Assembly (NCBI RefSeq): GCF_010389155.1
Contig: NC_057762.1
Coordinates: 30,812,055-30,876,054 of the forward strand
Source: Erigeron canadensis
Lineage: Eukaryota > Streptophyta > Magnoliopsida > Asterales > Asteraceae
DNA: 64,000 bases
Reading direction: 5' to 3'
The notes under the pieces: model-generated
Told to the model about the DNA's origin: nothing
The model's database searches: none
What the model saw: only the letters and a program-made list of their open reading frames with translations
In this document: positions 35,146 to 47,521 of the stretch, piece by piece
Numbering within the stretch: the first letter of the stretch is position 1
How the letters are laid out: each line of letters starts with the position of its first letter
Made by a program: the position numbers and the translations under genes

Positions 35146-35167
35146 TCACACACACACACACACACAC
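35146..35167. repeat. (CA)n microsatellite in the leader of the small membrane protein gene
   Basis: CA run starting four bases before the minus-strand ATG at 35142, so it reads as GT repeats in the 5' leader. Confidence 0.9.
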
Positions 35168-36350
35168 TGATCTGATCTGTAATAAGTATATATGTATATT
35201 GAGAAAGAAAAAGATAATTGTGAATGAGATTTTATTTTACAGCCCCCTTTTTCCTGATTTTTACTTTTGAGAAGAAGCTTAAACAAAATATACTCGGTTG
35301 AATCCAGATGTGGGTAATCGGGTCGAGCTTACCCGGCTCCACATACCGAGTCCAGCAATTTTTTAAATAACGGGTAAACATATATTTTACTATTTATCTA
35401 TTTTAAAACTAATCACCAATATCTAAATATGTCACATATAAGGTTTTATCTTAACAAAAACATTTTTGACTCGGATGCAACATGTCTTGTGAAATTCCAA
35501 CCATTCATCCGAGTTGGTTAGTGGTTCGAACATGACAGTTTTTAATCATGATAATTATCAAATGAAAATGTGCTAGATGGATTACGGATACATGTGGTTA
35601 ACTATCGTGTTGCCCAACTTTAAAGAGCGTTAGCATGTGGTTAGCTAAAGTCATGGGTCAATCAATGTTTCGGGCAAAAGTAGTAATGCATACAAAATAA
35701 CTTACAAGTATGGTATATGATATCATCTTCACATTCCTCACGTTTCGTGATACTTCTGCTTTTAAATTTTCTTACGCCAAATACGCACATGTGCATATCA
35801 TAGAGGGGATTGAACAAGATAAACCATAGGTTGGTGGAGCACCTTAAGTACTGCAGGAAATTTGACTATTGGTATTCTAACTTGGATACTTGGACTCCAG
35901 TCAGGTATATTATAGATTACTTACGACACTAATCCATCCCAAGTCTAACGGGCGGGTTTGAATAAAATAAAATTAAAAAAAAAAACCCATAACAACGTGC
36001 ATGTTTATTTAGTCCACAAATCATCCTTTCAATATAAACTCATCCAATGTTCAGGTTTTTTAATGCCTTGACAAGTCCATAGTAATCGACAGGTAATGCC
36101 CAGGCTTGAGCTTTAAGTAAGTTGAACCTGATCCTAACCTTTTTCAGGGGGCAAAAGCACATGTACATACTTTCTCATGACTCAAACCTCAAGCCTCTGA
36201 GTCTAGGAAGCTCGGGCTCAATAATACTAATGTAGAGCGACCCTACATATAGATAATATAAGCTACTTACCAATGGTCCCAGTTTCCCAAATTTGGGTAT
36301 ATACACATACATATATAGCAACCAAAAACCATAATCGGCAACATAACTTT
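35168..36350. other. Intergenic, no gene seen
   Basis: Promoter side of the small membrane protein gene and 3' side of the sugar transporter gene. Nothing else could be supported. Confidence 0.5.
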
Positions 36351-39300
36351 TCAGTCATTCTTGGCTCTTGCTCCCAAGGCAAAAAACTCTGTGATCACTT
36401 CCAACGGCATCCCTTTGGTTTCTGGTACCTTCAAAAACACAAAAACCCATGAAATGACACACACGATGGCATAGATTCCAAAAACGCCAGCTAGCCCGAT
36501 AGAAGAAAGCATCACGGGCAATGAATATGTCACAATGATATCACATGTCCAAAACACAAGTGCACATATGGCAATGCAGACTCCACGAACTCGTGTAGGG
36601 AAAATCTCTGAGCACAAAATATTCGGGATCGGACCATAAGCCATGACAAAGCAACAAAAGTAAACGACTACGCAAATGGTGGAGATGGCTGCGTGAATCA
36701 CGGATCCCATGTTAATTATGCTTCCGAGGACGAGAATAACGAGAGATGCTATCAATACAGGAATTGTAGTCAGTAACAGAGTCCTGAAAACAAAAACAGT
36801 TATGTAACACATCGAGTAATTAATTAAAAATAAATGGGTCAAACAAACTAAATGTCACCAGAAGTGTATTCAAATGCATAAAACCATGTAAATCACTCTA
36901 CTCATAGATCTTTATTAAATAAAACATTTGCAGATCAATCGAAACTGACCCGCACTAAAACTACCCCCAAAACGACTTTTGACCCGTTACCCAACCCATT
37001 CAGTTCACCACCTGTTCTAGTGTTAAAGCTAAAGGTTAAGTTACCTTCTACCCATGATGTCCATGAACTGCATGGCTATGGCAATACATGGAAGCATCAG
37101 TAAAGTCGTAACTGCACTAATAAGAAATGAAGCAGAATCTGAACCAAGGCCAAGGCTTGAAAGTAGAACACTCACACCCGCCTGCTCGAGAATTTGAGGC
37201 GTGTAGTACATAACCCCATTTATTCCCGAAAACTGCATTAACAAAAACCTGACACTTTCCATCAACTTATACATGAAATATACATGAATCAGACTTTTTT
37301 ATTTAGACGGTACAAAGAGACCATTTCTCAAGGGGAGTAAAGGTTTTGCGATTTGGAACAGAATATCTGATTATTGCTATGTGAAGCCACGTCAAACGTT
37401 TTTTATGTTTGGATAAAATAGATTGCTTCTGATTATTCATATATTTGAGAGGTCAGTTGATCAGTTTGATACCAGCTGCAACAAAACTGATAACTGGTTA
37501 TCTAAGGGTAAACTAAAATAGTAAAACTACGAATTTACCCTTCTTTCAAGTTTCAACTTATAAAATCAATTACCTGTTGAAGTGCTGTTAAAAAAAATTA
37601 CCTGTTGAAGCATTTGGATTCCGACCCCAACAAACAATGCACGTGAAACTCCAGGATCAAGAAGGGCAGACCATATTGACGTTTTGAAAACAGTTTCCGA
37701 CGGGTGAATCATCGCGGGTCCAACTGGATGTTGACTCATGAGCTCTTTGGAGTACAAAGCCGGCTGACTTACTAAAGCTGAAGCCTGCACATACTCACCT
37801 TCAACTGGAACATCACCCACGCTACCTGGAACTGAAACGAGTGACCCGCGACGTGATCCAACTGCGCCAGACGGTTCTTGATGCAAATATATTCTCTTAA
37901 ATCCTCCTTCTTTCTTCCCGTCTTCACCTTCCTTTTCCTCCCATTTCCACGCCAACTGCCATCCACCGCCAATTCCCATGCCACCAGTTGTGTCTCCTTG
38001 TGTAAGGCTACTACCACCATGTGGAGCCACCACACTTGTGGTTTGCCGGGACATTAATGGGCTATGCAAATTGTCATCCGAATCATCAGGAGCATCTGTT
38101 CCGTCACCATCATCTTCGTGCTGCAGACTCTCTTCATCCCACTGGTCATCTTTAACTGGAGGCCCGGTGGTACTAAACATGCTACCAAAATTAGGAAAAA
38201 GCATGCTTCTCATACTTCCTGAATCGGGTTGCTTTTCATGCAGGCTGCCAAAGAGAGTAACAAGCGGGTCCATTAGTGGAATACTGGAGTTCACCATGGT
38301 TCCTTGACGAGAAACCAAACCAAGCATGCTTTGACCAGTGGCAGGTTTAGCTATCCACGAGAGACCCTCTTGTGGTCCATATAACTTGATTTCATCCTTA
38401 TGCGCCGTTGGATCTTGATCTTCGTTATCCTCATTGTCCAAACCAATCATATACTCTTCAATAGATGTGTCACCTCCTACCGCCAAACCTTCTACCAGCA
38501 ATGCCATTTCGCCTGTAACTCAAATGCGACAATTTAGTTACTACAACGCCGTTGCACCTGTAACTCAGATGACAAAACTTATTAAATAGATTTGGCAGTA
38601 TATACAAGCAAGAAGGTAAAAAATGAAAAACTAGACTACTAAGCACAGAAAGTTCAGTGACCTTTTTAGTGAAGGGACGCTGATTTCGACCCATCTATAT
38701 AGAAATAGAAGGATGGGTTGGTCGGACGGGTTGGGTAACTAGTTCAGGTTTCAACTTGTCAAGTTTAGTAGGGTCAAAAATAGATTAACTAGAATATTGG
38801 TCATAATGGGCCGAGCCAAGTTAACCAGTACAATATCTAGTCCGTTTTATAATTTATATATAATTAACATCTTATCTATGATTACAGAAACTATATCATT
38901 GCAACAATAATCTAAATATACAAATCAAACTCATTTACGAGGTTGTATACATTAGAAACAGATACAGGAGAAGACAAGTCCATGTTTACCTTCATCTAAA
39001 TCGGCTCCTTAATAAGTATATGTATTTTAATTGCCACTTCTACATCTATTTATGAATAGAACTTGGGTTATGTTTTATCTTTAACGGGTCATAAAGTTTA
39101 AATATCAAACGGCTTGAAAGTGCCTAAAGTATATTTTTATACGCAAGACACCTCAGAGTAGTTGTTAATAAACATAACTGGAATATAATGAAAATACAAC
39201 TTTCTATAATCATATTTGACCCACTAAATATTTGTAGAAAAACTTAATTTTTGTACAAAAAATTTTAGTTCGACGAACCTGACCTGGCGCACCAACAAAA

Positions 39301-40593
39301 ATTTCTCATTTGGGCCTGTATCAAACAACCAGCCCCACCCGTTTTGATACCTCTAAGGTCTATTTAGACATCTTTAAGACAAGAAAAAGGTACCAGATAC
39401 ATCTTCTCTGCCACGTAATTTTTGCAAGACTCGTTTTGCTTCCACCATCTTTCCTTTACTCACAAGCCATCGAGGAGATTCAGGCAGATACAATATCGTC
39501 AAAGCAAAATAAATAAGAGAAGGAATAGAAAGAACCCCCAACATTAATCTCCAACTTGTTGAAGCCATTAACGACAATCCAAAAACCATACAGTATGCCA
39601 AAAACATTCCACCCGAGCCCGTGAACTGAGGGAGAGTATTCAACAATCCTCTTATTTCTGGAGGAGCAGTTTCAGATATATATAAAGGGGTTATGGTGAC
39701 AGCCAACCCAACTCCAAATCCATCTATTAATCTTGCTAGAAGAAGAACGTAGACATTAGGTGACCAAAGCATTATCAAGCCGCCAATGAAGTAAAAGAAA
39801 GATGAGAGTATTAGCATGGGACGACGACCCACTAAATCGGATATGGATCCAGAGCAAGTTGTGATAAGGGTCGCCCCAATAAGTGACATGGCAACAACAA
39901 GACCTTCTACTGTACTTCCGAGGGTCAGTTCCTTCTTTATGTAAACAACCGCTCCTGCATTTATTAGAAACACATTGGTTATAACTTATAACCACACAAA
40001 TGAAGAATCACATGAATTAGATAAGGAAAAATAGCAGAACGGGTAATTGGTCAACATTCAGCACAGGGCAACCTGCAAACAAATTTTCTTTTTCCTTGAA
40101 TGTTATAAATAACAAATCATTTAGATATGACTAGAAGACCTATATAACTATACTTATCTGATGATTTTCTAAACTTCTAAACTATAGACATATATAGGAG
40201 GTTTTATGGTTGATGAAGGCTTGGATTCCTCCAAAAGGAGGTCCAAAGTTCATACCCCATAAGCCAACAAAATCCCTTTTGAACCTTGTCAGCCTTCATA
40301 AAAAGAGATTTGTCGAGTTAATGTGGATGGGATGCTTTGCATAAATACCTTGGATTCTAAATGTTTTGTCGATACAATGGGCCAAAAAAAGGAGCTCCAA
40401 TATCAGTACTAATCCAGAATAGCACATTTTTAGACCGCAACACAATCAAATCTTTTATTCCGATAATAGAAACAGAAAGACAATAGTAACATCTTACAGA
40501 AACAACTAATGTACCTGCAATTGTAGCATTATCCCAACCTTGTAAAAGATTGCCCATTGTGGCAATGATAGCAACCAATGCAGCCCCATTCAT
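36351..40593 (-). CDS. TST2: Tonoplast monosaccharide/sugar transporter, TST2 (MSSP2/TMT2) type
   Basis: Five exons on the minus strand: 40593-40515, 39954-39394, 38512-37602, 37232-37045 and 36783-36351. All GT-AG junctions are in phase, giving 723 residues, close to the roughly 730-740 usual for the family. The ATG at 40593 gives MNGAALVAIIATMGNLLQGW then DNATIAG, the family start. Exon 2 encodes the first six-helix half, with GRRPMLILSS, SETAPPEIRGLLNTLPQF and PESPRWLVSKG. Exon 3 (about residues 214-517) is mostly the long acidic cytosolic loop unique to this family, with LHSPLMSRQTTS, MGIGGGWQLAWKW and GGFKRIYLHQE. That pattern is closer to TST2 than TST1. Exons 4-5 encode the second half, with FSGINGVMYYTPQIL, NILCSEIFPTRVRG and VPETKGMPLEVITEFF. 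Known role: proton-coupled sugar import into the vacuole. All motifs look intact. Confidence 0.93.
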
Positions 40594-41228
40594 CTTCAAA
40601 ATATCTACAACGTAAAGCAGAAAAACACATATATAAATATTTGCACATTTTAAGTTTTTAACAATAGTAAGCTTTCTTGATTTCTTTAAGTAGACCCTGT
40701 ATTATTTTTACAAAATTTTAGTTACATAACACATAAAAATTCCAAAAATCATTCGATCGATTTCAAAAGTTACCCAGAATCATTTCACTTTCATAAATTA
40801 AATAAATAAATCAATCTTTAAAACATACATCTTTACAACCAGAAAGAAACGTTTCAAAAAGTAAAAAAGGTTCAAGATCCCAACAAGTGAAAAAGTACAA
40901 ACTTTTAAGCAAAACCTGAAAAGGATTTGCTTGTTTTGCTTACAATATTCACATACACACACACACACACTGTGTGTATATACATATAAAGATATATCTA
41001 TTCACATGTAACATGAACATATCAAATTATATATATATTTTTACATGTTTAAAAAAACAAACTTTTTTGTTCTCATTTGAACTTTTACTATGTTTTACAT
41101 GTGAATGAAGTTAATCACATATGATCTAACACTTAATTGAACAATTCTCTCAGTCCGTGCAAAAATATGAGGTCTTTTAAGAAAACCTTTCACTACCTAC
41201 ATACATACACACACACACACTGACACGC

Positions 41229-41259
<31 letters not shown>

Positions 41260-41686
41260 TTGAAAAGTTAAGAGAAACATTAAGAATTACCTGAAAGCAA
41301 AGACTTTGTAACTGGGATACAAATAATGTTTGCAAAGTTTTAAACTTTATTAAATTGAGTGAATGAAGTTAGGAAAATGTTACCATAATAATCAATCCCA
41401 CCAAACCCTTCACACACACAGCCAACTAAAAAAATCACCAAAATTTTCTTCAAACTCAGGACCCCTCTTAGTTCTTTAGGACCAATTTACACTAATTTTA
41501 TACACCCAGATAAAAAACTTGAAGAAGATTGAATCTTTTTGCATGAAGGGTTTGAAAATAATGCAGTTTTGGAAGCGAAACAAATGGTTGATGGGTATCA
41601 AACAAAGGGTAAGTAGCTGGGAGTGTGTAGTTAACATTTACATTTTCCTTTTGGTGCGAATGTAACTTGATTTGTTTAATTGTATA
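40594..41686 (-). promoter_or_regulatory. Leader intron and promoter region of the sugar transporter gene
   Basis: An acceptor (TTGTAG, 40605-40610) lies 12 bases before the ATG. A matching donor CAG|GTAATT at 41291-41290 would make a leader intron of about 690 bp. Intron-containing leaders are plausible for this family. It includes CA and TA microsatellites (about 40952-40970 and 41229-41261). Inference from splice consensus. Confidence 0.45.
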
Positions 41687-41830
41687 TAATTAACCAGCTA
41701 AATTTGAATGATTAATGTAAAATTTTTACTTTTGATTGATTAAAAACTTCTACGTGGCAGCTTATATGGTGTGTCACGTATACACTTTTACATTAATCAT
41801 TCAATTTAGCGAGTTAATTACGTACAATGA
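41687..41830. mobile_element. Small fold-back MITE, copy 2 of a local family
   Basis: Ends are inverted: TAATTAACCAGCTAAATTTG on the left and its near-complement CAATTTAGCGAGTTAATTA on the right. The core TGATTGATTAAAAA and CTTATATGGTGTGTCACGTA resembles 19344-19622. Confidence 0.55.
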
Positions 41831-41928
41831 ACTAAATGAAAATTACATTCACACAATAGAATAAGTGTAAAAATTACTTATACCTCCAGATACTAAACCC
41901 AATAAATTATGGTTAAATAAACCCATAA

Positions 41929-42723
41929 CGACAAATATAATACTGGTATTAATTAAATTTTGGATTTATCTTAAATTTTTAAAATCACATCAAAATCAAC
42001 TTATAAGCATAAAAGAAGACGGCAAATAGCCTTGTAATTTCGGATCATAAACTCACTATTTTGAAGTCTTTATGTCATTAACTTATTATAATTAATATAA
42101 GTAATATGAGATGAAGAATTGAGAAATAAAAAAGACAATTATATTAATGAAAAAAACGATCATCACATAAGATTATAATGTGTTTTGTATCCATAAGCTA
42201 AGAGTTAAAGTGTAATTCTAAGTCTAATAAAGAAATTATATATATATATATAATATATATATATATACACGGGGTGAGATATTTTGAGACCAACTCTTAT
42301 TTTAGGACCAACTAGGACCATTGATTTTTGTACACCATCATCATCTACTATGATATACAAGACTTTTTTTGTAAAAACACTAAGACTTTTTGACGACGGG
42401 CCCACCAGAAAAATCATGTGTAAGTTAACTTACACATGATTTTTCTGTGGGTATGTCGCTGAAAAGTTTTATTGTTTTTACAAAAAAGTCTTGTATATCG
42501 TAGTAGATGATGATGGTGGTGTGTAAGTTACGAAAATTAATGGTCCTTTTTTGGACTTTTTTTAGTTGGTCTCAAATTATCTTTCCCCTATATTTACACA
42601 TATACAGTTAAAAAAACTAGCTAATTTAATAAAATAAATAGATTAAAAGAACACGTGTCGATCAAGGATTACGCCACTTGTCGTTTCAAGAATATCACAA
42701 TCATGTTTTGGTTTATTGCTAGA
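41929..42723 (-). mobile_element. Helitron copy (TCTACC family), 3' truncated and split by a MITE
   Basis: It aligns by eye with 21045-21686 (for example CAAATAGCCTTGTAATTTCGG versus CAAATAGCCTTGTGATTTCAG). The 5' end on the minus strand is TCTAGCAATAAACC at 42723. The 3' part with hairpin and CTAG is missing. A TA run and the palindromic MITE at 42271-42588 interrupt it. Confidence 0.65.
42271..42588. mobile_element. Near-perfect palindromic (fold-back) MITE
   Basis: The arms are about 157 bp each around a centre at 42424-42429 (GTTAAC) inside TGTGTAAGTTAACTTACACA. The ends are GGGGTGAGATATTTTGAGAC on the left and the near-complement GTCTCAAATTATCTTTCCCC on the right. No open frame. Target duplication unclear because of flanking TA repeats. 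Confidence 0.75.
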
Positions 42724-42764
42724 TATCAGTAATAAATAAATATAAAAAACCAACTAAAAAAACT

Positions 42765-42928
42765 AAAAGTTAGAGTTTAATTATAACTCTAATAAGAAAA
42801 TTGAATATATATACAAATAAAAAAGCTAACTTAATAAAATAAACAAATTAAAATGACACGTGTAAATCAAGGATTACGTCACGTGTCGTTTAAAGAATAT
42901 CACAATCCTGTTTTAATTTAGTGGTAGA
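42765..42928 (-). mobile_element. Helitron 5' fragment (TCTACC family)
   Basis: A third minus-strand copy of the family's 5' part, ending at TCTACCACTAAATTAAAACA (42928 downward). It carries the same CACGTGT-containing segment. Directly adjacent to the previous copy. Confidence 0.6.
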
Positions 42929-43072
42929 TAGTTACATGCTCTCCCTCACAATGTTTAGTTTTTTTTTTAAAGATTTAATTATGCGATTGAAATCATTACA
43001 AGTGAGAGGTAAAAGCATATAAGTATTTTGGGATTAATACGTTAACAGTTTTACATGAATTGTTATAGTATA

Positions 43073-43249
43073 TATGAAACTTCAATCATGTGTATTGTAT
43101 TTAACAAATTTTTAAATCTTGTACATTGTATGTATCTGTGTATATGTGACAACCATATAAACTTAAACTTGTAAATTTTTGATTGGTTAAATACATACAG
43201 TGCACAAGATTTGAAAGTTCATTAAATACAATGCAAATAATTAAAGTTC
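43073..43249. mobile_element. Fold-back MITE, copy 3 of a local family
   Basis: Inverted arms (TTGTATTTAACAAATTTTTA versus the complement of TTCATTAAATACAATG). The core contains CAACCATATAAAC and AAATTTTTGATTGGTTAAAT, matching the 19344-19622 core in reverse. Confidence 0.55.
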
Positions 43250-43737
43250 GATACACACTATGACAATTCTTATAAAGTTGTTTGCATTTTAAAGTACTAA
43301 TCCCTTTATTTATACTCCTAATAAAGAAACTCTCTTTTACCGAACTACCCAAAATATCTTTTAATATTAATTAATATCTTAAATAAAATTATTTATAAAA
43401 TTACTACATTATTTCATTTACATCAACTATCAATGATTGTAGTTGTTTGTGAAGCTCATATTAGGTAAGATAATTTCTTTTTTCATACCAAGAACATAAC
43501 AAAACTTTTATTTTTACAATAATATCATATCTTTTGCATACGTCAGTTATATGATGTGTGAAAGATGTAGGCATTATCTATACTTCTATACTGCTATATA
43601 AAGATAATAAGCACATGTTGGCACATGTTGAAAGTTTACGAAAATTAGACATGTGAATTGACCAAAATATCCTTAATGAATAACCCTTAATATTAAAGAC
43701 AGAGAGTTAAAAATAAAGAAAGGTAGTTTGTTTATTA

Positions 43738-43808
43738 ATATAATATAGATATAGATATAGATATAGATATAGAAATAGAAATACAAGTATAGATATAGAT
43801 ATAGATGT
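43738..43808. repeat. (GATATA)n microsatellite
   Basis: Imperfect hexamer run of ATAGAT units. Confidence 0.85.
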
Positions 43809-44189
43809 ATCTTTTAATTAATTTATATCTATTATATTTATATTTATATCATGTCGATAAGGGCTTTTTATTTTTTAATCAAGCACTTCTTTTTTAGTCA
43901 AAAGGTCTTTTAAATTTTGTCAATAAATGACAAATCTATTTTTACAAGCAGTACGTAAAGTCTAAAGAGTACAGGTGTCAGAATGAAATAGAAAAATCAA
44001 TAAACCAAAAATTCGAACCAAAACCTTAAAAAACCGACCCAATAGTAATCCCGATGGTTCTGATTATGAAATTATGATAAGCGAACAAAACCGATCCGCT
44101 CCAATTGACCATTTTGTATATTGTTTTAAAAGTTACTGAAATCAAATTATAACCAACTAATATTTATGTTGTATAATGAACTATTTAAG

Positions 44190-44400
44190 TGTTTATTGAA
44201 TGACATGAACTTTTAAATCTTGGTAATGGGATGTACCTGACCAATAAAAAAAACTTGCAAATTGACAACGCAACATTGAACGTGTTAACTTATATGGTTG
44301 TTAGTTGCCACATATACCTCTGCACATCATATAACCGGGAATTAAAAGATCATTATATATTTTCACTTGAATATATAGCTGTTAGATACTTAAACTTGAG
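44190..44400. mobile_element. Degenerate fold-back MITE, copy 4 of a local family
   Basis: Contains ATGTACCTGACCAATAAAAA and CTTATATGGTTG...GCCACATATACC in the order seen at 19344-19622. Arms are weakly paired. Confidence 0.4.
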
Positions 44401-45153
44401 TACCCCTCACATGTTAATTTATTAATTCATGAAAAACATAGTTGATGTGACGGTAAGGAAGAGGTAATAGTTTGGAAAGACCTAAGTTAGATCAACTTTT
44501 ATATAAGTAATATTCAAAGGACGACTAAATTCATAATATATCTTTTGTAGATTTTGTTTCAATATGTTTTCGAACTTTATGATAAATTATAGAATTTCGT
44601 CTAACAATTATATAATAGCATACTAAAAAAATATTCAATAACATTATACACTAGTGAAGTTTTTTTTCTCTAATATTAAGAAACATAATGAAAAATCAAA
44701 CAAAATGTAATTAACGAGTAATATGACACAAATAACTTTAATATTAGTTAAACAAATTAGATTGAAATTAAAATTATCATCTTTAGTAAAATCTAATACA
44801 ATTATACATGAAAAAATGTCATATTTAAACAGACATAACATAATGAATATTAAAAATAAAAATACAATCAAAATATACATAAGAATATACCTTACTCGAA
44901 TCAAAACCATAATCATTTTAGAGCTTTTTTTAAAATCATTTATAGCTTTTTGTAAAAAAAAATTAAATAAAAGATATTAGATAATTACCAAAAAGTGAGA
45001 AATTTCATATATTAAAAGAATGAATGTCTTAGTATATTATACTAGAATAATAGTGATATGCTTTTACATATATAAAACAAAAAAAAGCACTAAATGATAG
45101 AAAAATAACTTTAGTGTTATAAATTGTTATAGATTAGACTTTAGATAATCTTT
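44401..45153. other. AT-rich spacer
   Basis: No gene or defined element. The two opposing open frames at 44644-44980 are AT-composition artefacts. Confidence 0.5.
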
Positions 45154-45470
45154 TCTCTTATATTAATAAAAGAGAATTATTTATAGAACATTTTTTCTTA
45201 TGTGGCATGTTAACATTTTTTATTAAGCTATTTTTTACAAATTTATGATGTCATAATTCTTTTTCTTTATTTTCAAAAACTCTTTAAGCTATTTATTTTC
45301 TTACAAATTATTTTTCTTAAGCTCTTTAGTTTTATATCTACCATTGATTTATGTTAGTTACTTTTTACTTTTTAATCACCCTAATCAGTTTATATCTTAA
45401 TTTTTATCTTTATAAGTATATATTGCATCTTCATATCAAAAAATATACTCGTAATAGATTGACAACAAAT
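45154..45470 (+). mobile_element. Helitron 5' fragment (TCTCTTATATTAATAAAAGA family)
   Basis: Starts TCTCTTATATTAATAAAAGA, the same 5' end as the Helitron at 56955. No matching plus-strand 3' end was found before the SINE at 45474. Confidence 0.4.
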
Positions 45471-45473
45471 TAC

Positions 45474-45605
45474 ATACAACAACAACAATAATACCCAATC
45501 CGGCAAAAGCCGAGTTTGAGGGAGGTAGAATGTAGACAACCTTACCCCTACACGAAGGTACAAAGGTTGCTTCCAAAGGGATTTATGGCCAAAAAGAGGC
45601 AAAAG
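45474..45605 (-). mobile_element. TS-like SINE with TTG tail
   Basis: On the minus strand it ends in TTGTTGTTGTATG. It contains, on the plus strand, AATACCCAATCC, GGGAGGTAGAATGTAGACAA and CCTTACCCCTACACGAAGGT. This is the familiar 3' part of TS-type plant SINEs. The tRNA-related 5' part is unclear. Confidence 0.6.
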
Positions 45606-45804
45606 ATAAAGAGTGTAAAAAATTTAGTAACCATACATGTCGGTCCAATATCGTCTAACTACATTACAATTAGAGAAGAATAGCAGACACCACATTACAC
45701 ACTTTAGCGCAAAATGGACAATACATAGTAAAAAGGGCATTTAAACCTATTAAACATGTCCATGTGCATACAACCAAGCAGGAATCCAACAATTATTTTA
45801 ACGC

Positions 45805-46110
45805 TAAAATTATTGGTTTAAAAATGTAAATTGGTGATGAAAAACAAAAGAAAAAAGTGTAAATTAATGTCAAAATCGAAATCAAAAGTCAATTTAAAAA
45901 AATCAAGAATTTTGATTGGTCGATAAGTTAGATAAAGATAAATATTATTATATTGGATATATATTAGCTATAATTTTTGATTTATTAATTTGAAATTATT
46001 GGTTAAAAAGTGTAAATTTATGATAAAAAATAAAAAAGTGTAAATTAAAGTCAAAATTGAAATTAAAAGTCAATTTAAAAATTTGAGAGTAGTGATTGGT
46101 CAATAAGTTA
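45805..46110 (+). repeat. Two diverged direct repeats
   Basis: About 45805-45930 and 45990-46110 share AAAAAGTGTAAATTAA, TCAAAAGTCAATTTAAAAA and GATTGGTC...ATAAGTTA. A weaker third copy lies near 46310-46410, and an inverted relative near 55690-55800. Confidence 0.55.
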
Positions 46111-46562
46111 TTAGAGCAAAGTTACATATAAAAATTGAGAGTTGATTAGTATAGCTGGATGAAGACTCATTGTAAGCAAACTTGTTTTTTTTTTTTATTA
46201 AAAAGATAATTGTTTTAATTATTCAATTAGTTGGATATTTAAGATAGACATGAGTTTTTATATTTTATGTATTTTATTTCAATAACATTTATTAATTTAA
46301 GGAAAATGTTTAAAAATGTAAATTGATGATGAAAAAACAAAAAAATATAATTTATTTTATGACATGTGCTAATTTAATTAAATTAGAATAACTGAGAATT
46401 TTAATTGATCAATTGAGGTTAAGTCAGTTGCATTTTAGTATATATTAAATTAAAAGTTATAATTGGTCAATTGTTATGTCAGTTTCTTTTTAGTATATAT
46501 AAGATTAAATTAAGATTAAGATGAAACTACAATATATTTACAATGTATAAATGTTTCATAAA

Positions 46563-47521
46563 CTAGCTAATCAACCCGGGTCAACCCGGACTAATTAGCT
46601 TAATATTTTATCACAGAATAAAATAATGATCTTTTCTATTAGTATTTAAATTATCTAACAGTCGAATGAAACAATATGCATGCGTTGATTTTAGGAGGAT
46701 TTTTGTAAGTCCAAAAGACAACAACAAAAAAGAAACGTTTACATAAGTTATAACAAGATAGAGTTTTTAAACATGAATGGTGGTCAATTAAAATTATAAT
46801 AAGATTTAATATATGATAGATTGACATTTTCATCCAATCTCCCATTTAGCTTGACATAGTATATTTGGAACACTTAATTATTGAAATTTGCAATAGAGTT
46901 TATATAAGTTATAACAAGATAAAGTTATAGAACATGAATAGTGGTCAATTAAAACTATAAGATTTAATATATAATAGCTTGATATAGTAAATATTTGGAA
47001 TACTTAATTATTGAAAATTTTCAATAAAAACTCATAGTCCGTATAGAATATGGGATTTGAATTTCTTTTTTAATTTTATTGTATATATTTATTAAAATTG
47101 GAATTATGATATTTAATTATTGAAATTGAGATTATTACATCATTTGACAAAAATGGAAATCTAAAAAAAAAGTTAGGCCATGCCAAGTCAACAAATTTCT
47201 TAAAATACATTATAGAAAATACCATAAGAGAAAGCTACTTTATGAGTATGTTCTTGAGTTTTGTTTTGAAGGGAAAAGAAAAGATTGTGAAAGATTTTAA
47301 AAAAAGTTGGGTTCTTGAGTTTTATTTAAGAGAAGAAGAGAAAAGAAGGGAAAAGATTTGGAAGGAAAATTCTATAGAATTTGTAAAAGATATTTTCTTC
47401 CCACTTTTGGGATGATTTGGAAGGACGAAAAATGCACTCATTCTCTTCCATTCATCTCTCTTCTCTTCTTTCCTCTTCTTTTACATATAAACTCGAGAAC
47501 ACATGCTATATATATAAGAGA
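46563..47521 (-). mobile_element. Probable Helitron (CCCGGGTTGATTAGCTAG terminus)
   Basis: On the minus strand the 3' end has the hairpin CCGGGTTGACCCGG, then GTTGATTAGCTAG followed by T (46562). A candidate 5' end TCTCTTATATATATAG begins at 47521 after an A. The 3' terminus matches that of 56955-59230. The 5' end is less sure. An internal direct repeat lies at 46741-47035. Confidence 0.45.
46741..47035 (+). repeat. About 160-bp tandem repeat
   Basis: Two adjacent diverged copies starting at 46741 and 46902, sharing ATAAGTTATAACAAGATA, GTGGTCAATTAAAA and ACTTAATTATTGAAA. Confidence 0.7.

Noticed and set aside
37978..38307. 109-codon plus-strand frame
   Set aside because: Antisense shadow of the long cytosolic-loop exon of the sugar transporter.
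44644..44980. Overlapping frames on both strands
   Set aside because: AT-rich composition artefact with no motif.
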